The notes below the pieces were generated by a model. That model was not told where the DNA came from and made no database searches. It was given only the letters and a program-made list of their open reading frames with translations. Positions 17,497 through 26,513 of a DNA stretch of 64,000 bases are shown piece after piece. Source of the DNA: CAVZTX01 sp963778375 (lineage in GTDB: Bacteria; Chloroflexota; Ktedonobacteria; Ktedonobacterales; Ktedonobacteraceae). The position numbers and the translations under genes were made by a program. The DNA is taken from the NCBI GenBank assembly GCA_963778375.1, contig CAVZTX010000011.1, forward strand, positions 248,001 to 312,000, given 5' to 3'. Position 1 is the stretch's first letter, and every line of letters begins with the position of its first letter.

Positions 17497-18087
17497 ATGG
17501 CCTATTACATGATTACTATACAGCCTGGTACACTCATGACAGCAGAGGAGTTTATCCGCCTCCCTAGAGAAGACGGCTGGCACTACGAATTGGCTGAAGG
17601 GAGACTGGTCAGGATGCCTCTCGCTGGCTACAACCATGATGTGGTTGTTTCGCGTCTAGCTGCTCGCTTGCTGCCATTTGTGGAGGAGCACAATCTTGGA
17701 GAGTGTACGCTTTCACAGGCAGGCTATCTCCTGAGCCACCGAGGTGAGCCTGATACTGTTCGCAGTCCTGATCTGGCTTTTGTCTCCTCAGTCCGAACGC
17801 CTCGACCCAATACACCTGAAAGCATAGCATTTCCCCGTCTGGCCCCCGACCTTGTAGTAGAGGTTGTATCCCCCAGTCAATACCGGCCCGAAATGTTCGA
17901 ACGCGCAAAGATGTGGCTTAGCTCAGGAGTGCAATTGGTATGGATCATCTGGCCTCAATCGAAACAGGTTGAGGTATGGCAGCCAACCGGTGAGACTCCT
18001 ACAGCAATACTGGGTGTCAATGATACCCTCGATGGGTTGAATGTGATACCGGGTTTTACATGCTCTGTTGCTCGTCTTTTCCGGTAA
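17497..18087 (+). CDS. Uma2-family (DUF820) putative endonuclease
   Basis: 196 residues. The PD-(D/E)xK-like core is visible: MTAEEFIRLP, HYELAEGRLVRMP, RSPDLAFVS (Asp), PDLVVEVVSPS (Glu) and AKMWLSSGVQLVWIIWP. These are the usual Uma2 signatures. The family is greatly expanded in cyanobacteria and Chloroflexota; its biological role is unknown. The start has GAGG upstream. It is convergent with the alaS-like fragment. Confidence 0.88.
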   Translation: MAYYMITIQPGTLMTAEEFIRLPREDGWHYELAEGRLVRMPLAGYNHDVVVSRLAARLLPFVEEHNLGECTLSQAGYLLSHRGEPDTVRSPDLAFVSSVRTPRPNTPESIAFPRLAPDLVVEVVSPSQYRPEMFERAKMWLSSGVQLVWIIWPQSKQVEVWQPTGETPTAILGVNDTLDGLNVIPGFTCSVARLFR

Positions 18088-18102
18088 GATACCTGACTAT
18101 CC

Positions 18103-19431
18103 TTATGCTTTTCGCCTGGCCGTATTCCGTGACACCTCTTGATGTTCACGATACTTGCGCAGATAACCTTCTTCATCTATATTGCCTCCGCTGGCGTGCG
18201 CAAAGTCCCGAATCAAGCCGAGCGGCATACCGTAGGTAGAGAAGAGAATGAAGGCATCCTGCCCTGAAATCGTAAACGGTGGGTTTTCAGAGAGTTGCTT
18301 CAGGCGTTTCATACCCCTGCCGATGACACGCTCGAAGTCCTTGCGCTCTTGAGAAAAGGCTTCAACGATCTGGCGTTGATTCGTTTGCAGCTTTGGATAG
18401 AAATCACGATACTCTCGAATTACCGAAGTGATAATTCCTTCAAAGTCGAACTCTGGCTTTTCAGCGCGAGCCGTTAAGGCCAGGCATTTGCGAATAAGCC
18501 GACGAGGGATGTAGCCTCGCCCTTCGTTAGAAGGCACAACACCTTCTGATAGGATGAAAGTCGCGGCACGGATATGGTCGGTGAGGATGCGCTGTGTAGT
18601 TGTGGAGATGCGCCTCGCCTATGTCTCGCGCACTGTTCCTGCACCTGTTGCAGGAGTGAGTGGAGAGGGTCGACATCATAGATCGACTCAGCACCATTCA
18701 TAATAAAAGCCATACGTTCCAGACCGGAGCCGGTATCGACGCTGTTGAATTGCAGACGTGTCAGACTTCCATCCGCCTGTTTGTTAAATTCCATAAAGAC
18801 CCCAGCATTCCAGATTTCGATGTAGCGATCGGTATCAAAATGACCACCTTGCTGGTAGGATTGTCCATAGTCATCTCCGGTATCGAAGAAAACTTCAGTA
18901 CAGGGGCCACATGGACCTGTCTCACCCGCTGGACCCCAGAAGTTATCCTCTCCGAGGAAGACGATGTGATCTCTGGGCAAGCCGACTTGTTCCCAGGCTC
19001 GCGCAGACTCTTCATCGAGAGCGATATTTTGCGCCGGATTGCCCTGATAGACGGTCGCGTAGAGCTTGTCTTTGGGGAAGCCGAAGTGTCCCACAAGCAG
19101 TTCGTAGGCGAGTTCAATCGCCCGCTGCTTAAAGTAGTTGTTGAATTGACCAACTGCCCAGCATCTCGAAGAATGTGAGGTGATAACGGTCTCCCACTTC
19201 CTCAATGTCAATCGTGCGAATACAGGGCTGCACATTGCACAGGTCGGGCTGGGGAGGTACCTCTTCACCCGTGAAGTACTTTTTCAGCGGAGCCATGCCG
19301 GAGTTGATGAACAGCAGCGTTGGATCGTCCACCGGAATGAGGGAAGAACCCGGAATACGCAGGTGATTTTTCCCTTCAAAGAATCGTAAAAAGATGTCGC
19401 GAATCTCTCTCGTCGTAATGTTTTTGTTCAT
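18103..19431 (-). pseudogene. alaS: Alanyl-tRNA synthetase-like gene, catalytic part only, with two frameshifts
   Basis: Three frames together encode about 440 residues of an AlaRS aminoacylation and tRNA-recognition region: motif 1 (LTFFEMLGSWS), GPAGETGPCGPCTEVF, motif 3 (DTGSGLERMA), then PSNEGRGYIPRRLIRK. The first frameshift lies near 19145, where TCAATTC replaces an expected TCATTC. The second lies near 18605-18640. The editing and C-Ala domains of a ~870-residue AlaRS are missing, the frame ending naturally after the helical domain. Stand-alone AlaRS-related proteins of this length exist, so it may be a decayed copy of such a protein and not of the housekeeping alaS. It starts 16 bp after the ABC permease gene, in the same operon. 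Confidence 0.85.
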
Positions 19432-19447
19432 GATTAATCTCCAAACT

Positions 19448-20251
19448 TCAATTTTGCATGCCTAACAGGTTACCGCTTTCGTAGCGACGCAGACCAAGTT
19501 GGAATGTGCCCGCGGCAAGAGCTATCATCAGAATGGTGAAACCGGCCATGCCGAGCAGGAGTGGCCAGGTGAACTGGTGCAGCAACTGCAAGGGCACGAA
19601 CGAGACGAAACCGGCCGGAACGACGGTGAACAGCAGGAGTCTGACGACCCCGGTAAAGATGTTCATCGGATACGTGCTGAATGAGATCAAGGCGCCAAGC
19701 ACTTGCTGGGCAAGGCCCTCCGTATTGCCGAGGAAGAAGGCCAGGCATCCCAGCAGCACGACGAATGATGTGAAGATGAATGCGACCAGAAACGCGAGCA
19801 GGACGAACAGAGCGATGTGCGCCGGGTCTGGGTGCAGCAGCAATATGTAGGCTCCCAGAGCAAAGATGATGTCGCCCCAGGCGGTTGGGTCGCTTGTTGC
19901 TATACAGACGTGCAGCAGGGCATAGCGCGGCATGCCCAGGTAGGCATCCAGGCCACCATTCATAATGAGCGCGGAGAGCTGGCGTGCATTGCCAAAGATG
20001 CCCATGCCTATACCAAAGCCGCAAGCAGCTACGGCCCAGAGAATGACAATATCTGTGCTCTGCCAGCCATGCGTGAGTGGGAACTGGCGGAAGAACGTCC
20101 ACCAGAAGAACAGCCACAGGCTATCGTTAGCGATCATTGTGACGATCTGCACCCAGAATGAGACGCGATATTCCATTGAGGCTTGAAGATTTGCGACGAT
20201 GTACGCGCCGATGAAACGCAGCGTACGAGCACATTTACGTAGTAAGGACAT
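19448..20251 (-). CDS. ABC-2 type permease (DUF990-like)
   Basis: 267 residues, about six TM segments, with the LQASMEYRVSFWVQIV entry helix typical of ABC2_membrane_6 permeases. It ends 16 bp before the alaS-like frame and starts 6 bp after the end of the sister permease gene, so the three-gene exporter is translated as one unit. The substrate is unknown. Confidence 0.88.
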   Translation of the reverse strand: MSLLRKCARTLRFIGAYIVANLQASMEYRVSFWVQIVTMIANDSLWLFFWWTFFRQFPLTHGWQSTDIVILWAVAACGFGIGMGIFGNARQLSALIMNGGLDAYLGMPRYALLHVCIATSDPTAWGDIIFALGAYILLLHPDPAHIALFVLLAFLVAFIFTSFVVLLGCLAFFLGNTEGLAQQVLGALISFSTYPMNIFTGVVRLLLFTVVPAGFVSFVPLQLLHQFTWPLLLGMAGFTILMIALAAGTFQLGLRRYESGNLLGMQN

Positions 20252-20257
20252 TGCTCT

Positions 20258-21103
20258 TTAACCTCCGTTGATGTTCACACGCCGTAGCGCTACACGATAC
20301 AAGACCAGTAGGATCAGACTGCCTACAGCCAGGGTAATGATCTGTTGCCATAACAGGCCGACGAAGGGATCTGATTCAAAATGTATTAATGTGCGTGCCG
20401 GGCCATAGAGTATGGCGCTGAATGGTAGTACCTGGGCGATGCTGCGCAGCGGCTGCGGAAAGATTTCCAGGGGAGCCAGCACTCCACCGAGCACCAATGT
20501 CAGGCGATTAAAGATCAAGGTGAACGAGTTTGTCTCTTCAGTCCAGAAGGCCAGCAACCCGATGCTGAAGTAGGCAACGTAATCGATGCATAACGCCAGC
20601 AAGGCAACCAGAGGCCAGGCAACAATACCCATCCAGGTGAAATGAGGCAGCCCTACAATGACCAGCGCCAGTGTTGCCGCCACCATCCCATTGATAATCA
20701 GACGCACCAGCCGCTCACCAAGGTACTGCGCAAAATGGTAGAAGACATAGCTGCATGGTCGTCCTAGCAGGTAAGCGAGTTGCCCCGAACGCACTTCCTG
20801 ATCGATACTGCGAGTCAAGGCAGGCAAACTCATCGCGATCGTCTCAGAAGCGGCAAGGTACCATACCATATCGCTAATGCTAAATCCACTGAGCAGCTTC
20901 GCTCCTCGCGCTGAGAACGTGGTCTTCCACAACTGGCCGAGGATGAAGACTATCGCGATGAGGAACAGGGCGCGAAAGAGTACTTCCATCAGGTAGGCCA
21001 GGTTATTGGCGATGCTGACGCGCAAGACTGCGCCATATTTCTGTATGATAAGGCTCAGTTTGCGTGTCAAGATCTGGTCTTGGGCATTGATTGTTTCGCT
21101 CAT
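20258..21103 (-). CDS. ABC-2 type permease (DUF990-like)
   Basis: 281 residues with about six TM segments and the YLLGRPCSYVFYHFAQYLGERLVRL loop seen (in short parts) in this permease family. Its start overlaps the stop of the ATPase gene by 4 bp, so translation is coupled. It forms a heterodimer with the 19448-20251 product. Confidence 0.9.
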   Translation of the reverse strand: MSETINAQDQILTRKLSLIIQKYGAVLRVSIANNLAYLMEVLFRALFLIAIVFILGQLWKTTFSARGAKLLSGFSISDMVWYLAASETIAMSLPALTRSIDQEVRSGQLAYLLGRPCSYVFYHFAQYLGERLVRLIINGMVAATLALVIVGLPHFTWMGIVAWPLVALLALCIDYVAYFSIGLLAFWTEETNSFTLIFNRLTLVLGGVLAPLEIFPQPLRSIAQVLPFSAILYGPARTLIHFESDPFVGLLWQQIITLAVGSLILLVLYRVALRRVNINGG

Positions 21104-22167
21104 ACAGTTATTCCCCTTTCCTGGCAGTAGATGGTAGCGATGATCTCCTCCATGGGAGGATCGGAGATTGTCATGTCGAGAATGTGACAGGCCTGCATAA
21201 TAGCGGCAAGGATCGGTTCCAGCGGAGTACGTGATGTGTTGATCTCCAGCTTAAGTCCGTGACCTTTGGCTTTGAGCACCCGGACAGCCTCGGCTACGTG
21301 TATCTCTTCATGAAGAGACGATGGTAACTGGATAGTTAACCGTTGCTCGCCGCTCTCGGCGTCTGTCTTCAAAAGTGCAGTCGCTGGCTCTTCCAGAAGC
21401 AAATCGACCGTTTTGCTCTTGAGGTAGTCTCGCTTGAGCTTCGCTACGGGTGCGTCGAGGATGATCTCGCCGTGGTTGATGACAATGGCACGGCGGCATA
21501 CTTGCTCGATATCCCCAGCATCGTGTGAGGTCAGAAAGACGGTCACGCCTTCCTCGGCATTCAACTGGCCGATCAGGTCACGTATACGCTGCTTGGCAAT
21601 TACATCCAGCCCGATGGTTGGCTCATCCAGGAAGATCACGGAAGGCTTGTGCAGTAAAGCAGCAGCCAGCTCACAGCGCATGCGCTCCCCCAGGCTTAGT
21701 TTGCGAGCAGGCGTTCGCATGTAATCCGCTATATCGAAGACATCCACCAGGAAGGCACGCCGCTTACGATACTCGAACATATCTAGTTCGTAGATGCGTG
21801 CCAGCAGGTCAAAGGTATCTTGCGGCGGCAGGTGATACCAGAGCTGCGACTTCTGTCCATAGACGCTGGCAATATGAAAGGATAGTTTGTGCCGCTGTTG
21901 CCAGGGCGTGAAGCCGAGTACGTGCGCCTTTCCCGCAGAGGGATAGAGGATGCCTGTCAGCATTTTGATAGTGGTGGATTTACCCGCGCCGTTTGGGCCA
22001 ATGAAGGCAAGCACTTCCCCTGCTTCGAGCGTAAAGCTAATCGATTTGACTGCTTGCCGTTCGCGGTAGCGCGGCGCAATGAAGGAGCGCAAGCTGCCTG
22101 CCAGACCTGCTGAGCGTTCGCGGGTTCTGAATTTTTTTGATAATCCCTCGACCTCAATGATGGACAT
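21100..22167 (-). CDS. ABC transporter ATP-binding protein (COG4586-like)
   Basis: 355 residues. Walker A GPNGAGKST, signature LSLGERMRCELAAALL (LSLGE variant typical of this subfamily), Walker B VIFLDEPTIGLD and the H-loop LTSHDAGD are present, with a ~100-residue C-terminal extension. It powers the two DUF990-type permeases downstream. The spacer upstream holds a strong hairpin and a possible small-peptide gene read in the same direction. Confidence 0.93.
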   Translation of the reverse strand: MSIIEVEGLSKKFRTRERSAGLAGSLRSFIAPRYRERQAVKSISFTLEAGEVLAFIGPNGAGKSTTIKMLTGILYPSAGKAHVLGFTPWQQRHKLSFHIASVYGQKSQLWYHLPPQDTFDLLARIYELDMFEYRKRRAFLVDVFDIADYMRTPARKLSLGERMRCELAAALLHKPSVIFLDEPTIGLDVIAKQRIRDLIGQLNAEEGVTVFLTSHDAGDIEQVCRRAIVINHGEIILDAPVAKLKRDYLKSKTVDLLLEEPATALLKTDAESGEQRLTIQLPSSLHEEIHVAEAVRVLKAKGHGLKLEINTSRTPLEPILAAIMQACHILDMTISDPPMEEIIATIYCQERGITV

Positions 22168-22228
22168 CTGTTTCCTCCTCTGCTGCTATTGAGACAAGCC
22201 TAAGAATAGTTATTTCGCCAAAAAGAAG

Positions 22229-22255
22229 GGGGCGCAGGTTTGTCGCCTGCGCCCC
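22229..22255 (-). terminator. Strong intrinsic-terminator-like hairpin
   Basis: GGGGCGCAGG (22229-22238) pairs perfectly with CCTGCGCCCC (22246-22255) across a 7-base loop. Read on the minus strand it is followed by CTTCTTTTT, as an intrinsic terminator. It falls after the small ORF at 22288-22416 and before the ABC ATPase gene, so it could end a short transcript or attenuate the ABC operon. Confidence 0.6.
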
Positions 22256-22287
22256 TGGTACACTTGAGTGTTCTAGTTAGTTGATCC

Positions 22288-22416
22288 TCAGGTAAGTCTT
22301 GTTCGTGTACATGCGGAGGACAGCGACGGTTTACTGGATGCTGCTGCAACTGCTGCAATCCAATACAGACGGGGAAGTGCACAGGTAAACATGGAAGGGC
22401 TATGTTTACGTTGCAT
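22288..22416 (-). CDS. Possible small-peptide gene (42 residues)
   Basis: ATG at 22416 follows AAAAGGA at normal spacing and the frame runs 42 codons to a TGA. The peptide begins MQRKHSPSMFTCALPRLYW and has an Ala-rich centre and two cysteines; I do not recognise it. Support comes from context, not homology: a sigma-70 promoter (22482-22511), an operator-like palindrome (22443-22466), a ribosome-binding site and a terminator (22229-22255) are in the right order on one strand. It lies between a divergent methyltransferase and an ABC exporter operon. It could equally be a leader peptide or a non-coding RNA. Confidence 0.35.
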   Translation of the reverse strand: MQRKHSPSMFTCALPRLYWIAAVAAASSKPSLSSACTRTRLT

Positions 22417-22442
22417 GGTTGCTGTCCTTTTGCCTTTTCAAG

Positions 22443-22466
22443 GATATTGTGATTGGGCACAATATC
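22443..22466. promoter_or_regulatory. Operator-like inverted repeat
   Basis: GATATTGTG (22443-22451) and CACAATATC (22458-22466) are perfect 9-bp arms with a 6-bp spacer, placed just after the expected start site of the minus-strand promoter at 22482-22511. Confidence 0.55.
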
Positions 22467-22481
22467 AAATGCCTTTTCTAG

Positions 22482-22511
22482 ATGATAACTGCTAATGTTG
22501 CGATTTGTCAA
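22482..22511 (-). promoter_or_regulatory. Sigma-70-type promoter on the minus strand
   Basis: On the minus strand TTGACA (22511-22506), a 17-bp spacer and TTATCA (22488-22483), or TATCAT with 18 bp. It points away from the methyltransferase gene, toward the small ORF and the ABC operon. Confidence 0.55.
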
Positions 22512-22553
22512 GGTTTTTGTGCTACTATTCATTAAATAGGAGGTAATACACAT

Positions 22554-23360
22554 ATGGATGACTATATGAAGTTCAACCAGGACCGCTGGAATGAACTGGT
22601 AGAAATTCATGCCAAATCGGAGTTCTACAACCTTGAGGACTTCAAAGCCAATAGAAAGCCGCTCCATGGTCCTGAACTTGAAGAGCTGGCAAATGATGCG
22701 CCTGGGAAATCGCTCCTGCATTTGCAATGTCACTTTGGGATGGATACGCTGGCCTGGGCACGGCTGGGTGCAAAAGTGACGGGCATCGATTTTTCGGAGA
22801 AGGCGATTGCCCAGGCTCAGACTTTGAGTAAAGAATTGGGGATCGATGCAAATTTTGTTTGCTCGAACGTCTATGATCTTCCGAAAGCGCTCTCCGGAGA
22901 GTTTGATATCGTCTTTACCTCATATGGTGTGCTAGGTTGGCTGCCAGACTTGCGGCGCTGGGGCAAGGTGATCGCGCATTTCCTTAAGCCAGGCGGGATT
23001 TTCTATATTGCGGAAGGGCACCCTTTCATATGGATCTTCGATGATAACACGCCGGATTTCAAGCTGGCTTACTCCTACTTTTCAACCGAGCCACTGAAGT
23101 TTGAGGCGCAAGGCTCTTATGCAGACCCGAACGCGAAGCTTGTGCATACAACTGAGTATGGGTGGAACCATACTTTAAGTGATATCGTGGATTCCCTGAT
23201 TTCGGCTGGTTTGACAATTGAGTTCCTGCACGAGTTTCCCTTCTGTGCCTGGGCTTGTTTTCCAAATATGGAGGAAGGCGAGGATCGTATGTTCCGGTTT
23301 AGAGATCCCAAGATGAAGGATATGCTGCCCCTTACGTTCTCATTGAAGGCGAGAAAGTAA
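22554..23360 (+). CDS. Class I SAM-dependent methyltransferase
   Basis: 268 residues. The Rossmann motif I is variant (LLHLQCHFGMDTLAWARLGA in place of the glycine-rich loop), followed by VTGIDFSEKAIAQAQ (acidic ribose-binding Asp) and FDIVFTSYGVLGWLPDLRRW, then HFLKPGGIFYIAEGHPF. This pattern is common in actinobacterial and Chloroflexota methyltransferases of unknown substrate. AGGAGG precedes the start. It is divergent from the small ORF and ABC exporter. Confidence 0.9.
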   Translation: MDDYMKFNQDRWNELVEIHAKSEFYNLEDFKANRKPLHGPELEELANDAPGKSLLHLQCHFGMDTLAWARLGAKVTGIDFSEKAIAQAQTLSKELGIDANFVCSNVYDLPKALSGEFDIVFTSYGVLGWLPDLRRWGKVIAHFLKPGGIFYIAEGHPFIWIFDDNTPDFKLAYSYFSTEPLKFEAQGSYADPNAKLVHTTEYGWNHTLSDIVDSLISAGLTIEFLHEFPFCAWACFPNMEEGEDRMFRFRDPKMKDMLPLTFSLKARK

Positions 23361-23434
23361 CTCGAATCGTATAATACTATGCGGAAGCTGCTTTAGCAGC
23401 AAAAGATACGATATTTCTAGAGGAGTGAGTATTT

Positions 23435-24130
23435 ATGACAATAGTACGTACCTCGAATGTTGATCTCAAGGTGAACGGCGATAATGCGTACGCCTTCGTG
23501 GCGCAACCTGATGATGATGTGAGGCATCCCGGTATAGTGCTGATCCAGGAATGGTGGGGCATTGAACCGCACATTCGTGACCTGGCGCAGAAACTTGCGG
23601 CTGAGGGTTTTGTAGTGGCTGTGCCCGACCTATATCATGGCAAGATTGCGACGGAACCTAATGAGGCCCAGAAAATGGTTATGATGATGCGGGGCAATGT
23701 TGATAAGACTGCCAAAGAGATCATTGGAGCGCTCGATACTCTTAAGGCGATGCCGAATGTAGAGCCGAAGAAGCTTGGTCTGATCGGATTTTGTGTTGGT
23801 GGTTTCATGACCTGGACCGTTGCATCGCGCTATTCTGATCTAGGCGCGGTTATTCCTTTCTATGGGTCAGGATACGATCCAACACCTGAAGAAGTGGCGA
23901 AGGTGAATGCGCCTGTGCTGGCTATTTACGGTAGTCGCGATCAAAGTACGCCAAAGGCACAAATTGAGAAGATCGAGCGCATGTACAAGGAGGCTGGCAA
24001 AGATATTACAGTGAAGGTGTATGATGCGGGACATGCATTTCTTAATCCAGATCATGGGGCGGGGAATGAGAAGGCAGCCGCTGAAGCGTGGCCTCTGGCG
24101 GTTCGTTTCTTGAAGGAGCATTTGAAGTAG
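23435..24130 (+). CDS. Dienelactone hydrolase family protein
   Basis: 231 residues, an alpha/beta hydrolase with a full DLH triad: nucleophile Cys120 in GFCVGG, Asp169 in YGSRDQ and His200 in DAGHAF, with Glu39 (QEWWG), which activates the cysteine in true dienelactone hydrolases. It probably cleaves a lactone or ester; the gene is not in an aromatic-degradation cluster, so the physiological substrate is unclear. AGAGGAG precedes the start. Confidence 0.92.
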   Translation: MTIVRTSNVDLKVNGDNAYAFVAQPDDDVRHPGIVLIQEWWGIEPHIRDLAQKLAAEGFVVAVPDLYHGKIATEPNEAQKMVMMMRGNVDKTAKEIIGALDTLKAMPNVEPKKLGLIGFCVGGFMTWTVASRYSDLGAVIPFYGSGYDPTPEEVAKVNAPVLAIYGSRDQSTPKAQIEKIERMYKEAGKDITVKVYDAGHAFLNPDHGAGNEKAAAEAWPLAVRFLKEHLK

Positions 24131-24131
24131 G

Positions 24132-24201
24132 GAATCAATCAATGAATTACGCCATGTACCTGTTCACTAGTAATCAGGTATGTGGCGCAATTCATTGATT
24201 C
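24132..24201. terminator. Long inverted repeat between convergent genes
   Basis: Left arm 24132-24162 and right arm 24175-24201 share GAATCAAT...GAATT-CGCCA--TACCTG with a 4-base indel and a few mismatches and a 12-base loop. It lies exactly between the convergent DLH and propeller genes and probably acts as a bidirectional terminator. Confidence 0.6.
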
Positions 24202-24210
24202 AGAACGGCA

Positions 24211-26298
24211 TTACGAAAGTTGGGTTGCCTGGAACATGGTGAAATCGGCATTGATGTTGTTCGCGAGGAACACCACTATGCCACAGTTGCCCGACGAGAG
24301 ACTACTATCTGTCGCCATCACCATCCAGGAGGTTGGGGGAGTGTTACCGGTTTGCCAGACTTTGGCTGACAGAGTGCTTCCAGTAACACTGAAATCGATG
24401 GTATAGGATGTGCCTGCTTTGGCAGTAAAGGCAACACTCTTGAGCTTGGTGACCGTTCCGTTGACCTTCTTGAGAATGACAAGGTTTGTACCGGTGAGGT
24501 AGGCTTTATAGAAATTGTTGCCGCTCGTCCAACGCAGAGCCGCCCCCAGCGTGTTGGTTCCAAAACTGCTAATGGAGCCAGCCACTACCACTTCGGCATT
24601 GCTCGCTGTTGGTCCCAGGACTGCATTATAGGTAGTGCCACTGCTGCCACTACCAGTGATTTGCCCCATGTTGCTATTGATAGAAAAGTTGCTGAGACTG
24701 TTAGCATCGGCTCCCCAGGTTTGACCATCAGAGGCGGTTCCCCAGTGGGTCTGGCTGGGACGTTGGAAGGTATCTTGTGCCAGGGTAGTTCCTGGCGTAG
24801 AAGACGGTGTGACGGTCGGCGTCACAGTCGATGTAGGCGAGGGAGTTGGTGTTGGAGTAGATGTAGATGGAACTGAGAAGGCATAAAGATTTCCTCCTTT
24901 ATTGCCTACATAAACAATACCATTTGAGATGGTTGCCCCTCCTTGGATAACTCCATTCGTTGTGTAGTTAAAGAGGATCCTTCCTGTTGCAGCATTTACT
25001 GCGAGAAAATGAGGTCCTTCGCCAACAAATACCACCCCTGCAACTGCACTGATGGGTTCAAAGACAGACCCATCATTAAAGCAATCTTGCCAAATGAAGG
25101 CACCGGTAGCAGGATTTAGCGCGCGTAGACTTCCCTGGCATTTCTTGCCAGCAATGGTTGTAGTGTAGCTCCCGACATACAGGGTTGAGCCATCCCAGGC
25201 AGATGAGGAGATACTATGGTTGCCCGTACTGATTGTTGTGCTCCATACAGGTCCAGCAGAAACATTGGTTCGATCAAGCGCATAGTATACCGCGTTTTTG
25301 TTTTCAACACCTACCATGTATCGCAGGTTACCACCAAATACTGCTGTAAAAAGCGTAGGAGTAGCACCAAAATCGCTGTCAACCCCATGCGCAGATGGCG
25401 GCACTTGCCAGGAGGCAACCAGCGAAAGATCCGATGCATTGAGTTCGATAAGCGCTTGAGCATAAGGTTCCGCACTCGAACATTTTCCATTGTTCCCTGT
25501 CACAATATATATTGTGCCTGCATTTTCATCAATTGCAGGTGAGCCCCAGACGCTATCGCCTATGCAACCCACAGGATCGGTGTAAAAAGTGTGCTCTATT
25601 GTTCCCGTCGCTGCGTCTAACTGCACTAATGCTCCTCGTATTAATGGACAATCATTCACGGAAGATAGGCCAACATAGATACTTCTGTTATACAGAGCAG
25701 GATTACTCCAGACAAAGCTACCAGTAGATGAAGTGAGCGAAGTTTCCCAAATGATTGCTCCAGTAGCAGCATTTAATGCGAACATGCTAGCAGTCTTTGA
25801 ATTGGCATCCTGCCCACCTACAAAAACTACTGAGGTATCTGTTCCATTGATTGATACGTCTGCAATCGTTGCAGTGCTACCAACACCGAAGACTAGTGGA
25901 GGATTGCAATTCTTTGTTTGGCCGCCGATCGAAGCAGACCAAAGCTTCTTGCCGGTGAGATCTGTAGCATACTCGTTCCCATCCCAGGAGCCCCAATATA
26001 CCTGTCCATCAGCTACAACTGGTTCCGAGGAGATATTACCGTTTGTAGGAAAGGTCCACTGGAGCTTCAGGTTAGAAGCAGTCGTTGGATTTATAGCAGT
26101 CTCACTGCTGTTATACCCCGTGCGCTCAAGGTTACCAAGCAATGTCGGCCAATCGCCGCTGCTAGCACGTGCGGATTGCTGATGCAAATTGATGACCGCT
26201 ACCATTGCAATTAACATTGCCAACGCCACTATTACGCCAGCAAAAGATAACCAGTAGTGCCTTGTTCTTTGATACCCATTACTGACTCCGTATCCCAT
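24211..26298 (-). CDS. Secreted or membrane-anchored PQQ-type beta-propeller with C-terminal module
   Basis: 695 residues. An N-terminal hydrophobic segment (~19-37) is followed by a PQQ-repeat propeller (WPTLLGNLERTGYN, LKLQWTF, VYWGSWDGNEYATD, and later W-motif repeats) over ~45-480. A Thr/Pro/Ser linker (~480-505) leads to a ~190-residue C-terminal module starting AQDTFQR and ending near ADFTMF. The same linker and module end the metallophosphoesterase at 59024-60826, 35 kb away. The module looks like a concanavalin-type beta-sandwich, perhaps carbohydrate-binding; that is inference. Residues for PQQ itself are not evident, so it may be a structural or quinone-free propeller. A heptad-repeat site lies 198 bp upstream. 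Confidence 0.85.
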   Translation of the reverse strand: MGYGVSNGYQRTRHYWLSFAGVIVALAMLIAMVAVINLHQQSARASSGDWPTLLGNLERTGYNSSETAINPTTASNLKLQWTFPTNGNISSEPVVADGQVYWGSWDGNEYATDLTGKKLWSASIGGQTKNCNPPLVFGVGSTATIADVSINGTDTSVVFVGGQDANSKTASMFALNAATGAIIWETSLTSSTGSFVWSNPALYNRSIYVGLSSVNDCPLIRGALVQLDAATGTIEHTFYTDPVGCIGDSVWGSPAIDENAGTIYIVTGNNGKCSSAEPYAQALIELNASDLSLVASWQVPPSAHGVDSDFGATPTLFTAVFGGNLRYMVGVENKNAVYYALDRTNVSAGPVWSTTISTGNHSISSSAWDGSTLYVGSYTTTIAGKKCQGSLRALNPATGAFIWQDCFNDGSVFEPISAVAGVVFVGEGPHFLAVNAATGRILFNYTTNGVIQGGATISNGIVYVGNKGGNLYAFSVPSTSTPTPTPSPTSTVTPTVTPSSTPGTTLAQDTFQRPSQTHWGTASDGQTWGADANSLSNFSINSNMGQITGSGSSGTTYNAVLGPTASNAEVVVAGSISSFGTNTLGAALRWTSGNNFYKAYLTGTNLVILKKVNGTVTKLKSVAFTAKAGTSYTIDFSVTGSTLSAKVWQTGNTPPTSWMVMATDSSLSSGNCGIVVFLANNINADFTMFQATQLS

Positions 26299-26342
26299 GA
26301 CCTTACATGTCCTTTACGTTTTTTTAGATTGTACAAATCTTA

Positions 26343-26402
26343 GCTGAGGAGGCGCCGAACCTCTTCTATGTCATAATAGATCGCTTCCCGCACAATCTTG
26401 CC
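26343..26402 (-). pseudogene. Relic of the 3' end of a SnoaL-like gene
   Basis: Read on the minus strand these 60 bases encode GKIVREAIYYDIEEVRRLLS and a stop, almost the same as the last 20 residues of the intact SnoaL-like gene at 56599-57195 (GKIVREAIYYDMEEVRRQLS). The rest of the gene is gone, but the segment upstream (about 26452-26535) still aligns without gaps to the promoter region of the intact copy (about 57349-57432). A gene body was deleted, leaving promoter and tail. Confidence 0.85.
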
Positions 26403-26495
26403 TTAAGGTAGCTATTACTGTTTTCTAGAGTTTAGTGATGTACATCAAATTATTCAAATTATTATCTCTTTCTATGTATTCTTTCTTAATCCTTG

Positions 26496-26513
26496 AGTTG
26501 TAAAACGGTTGAG
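26496..26513 (-). promoter_or_regulatory. 11-bp-phased heptad repeat (minus strand)
   Basis: On the minus strand CTCAACC-GTTT-TACAACT. The heptads are 11 bp apart, as in OmpR/PhoB-type sites. It is 198 bp upstream of the propeller gene. Confidence 0.6.

Noticed and set aside
22554..22733. Extension of a minus-strand ORF (22200-22733) as a gene
   Set aside because: Its first third is antisense to the methyltransferase and it has no ribosome site; the shorter 42-codon frame has better signals.
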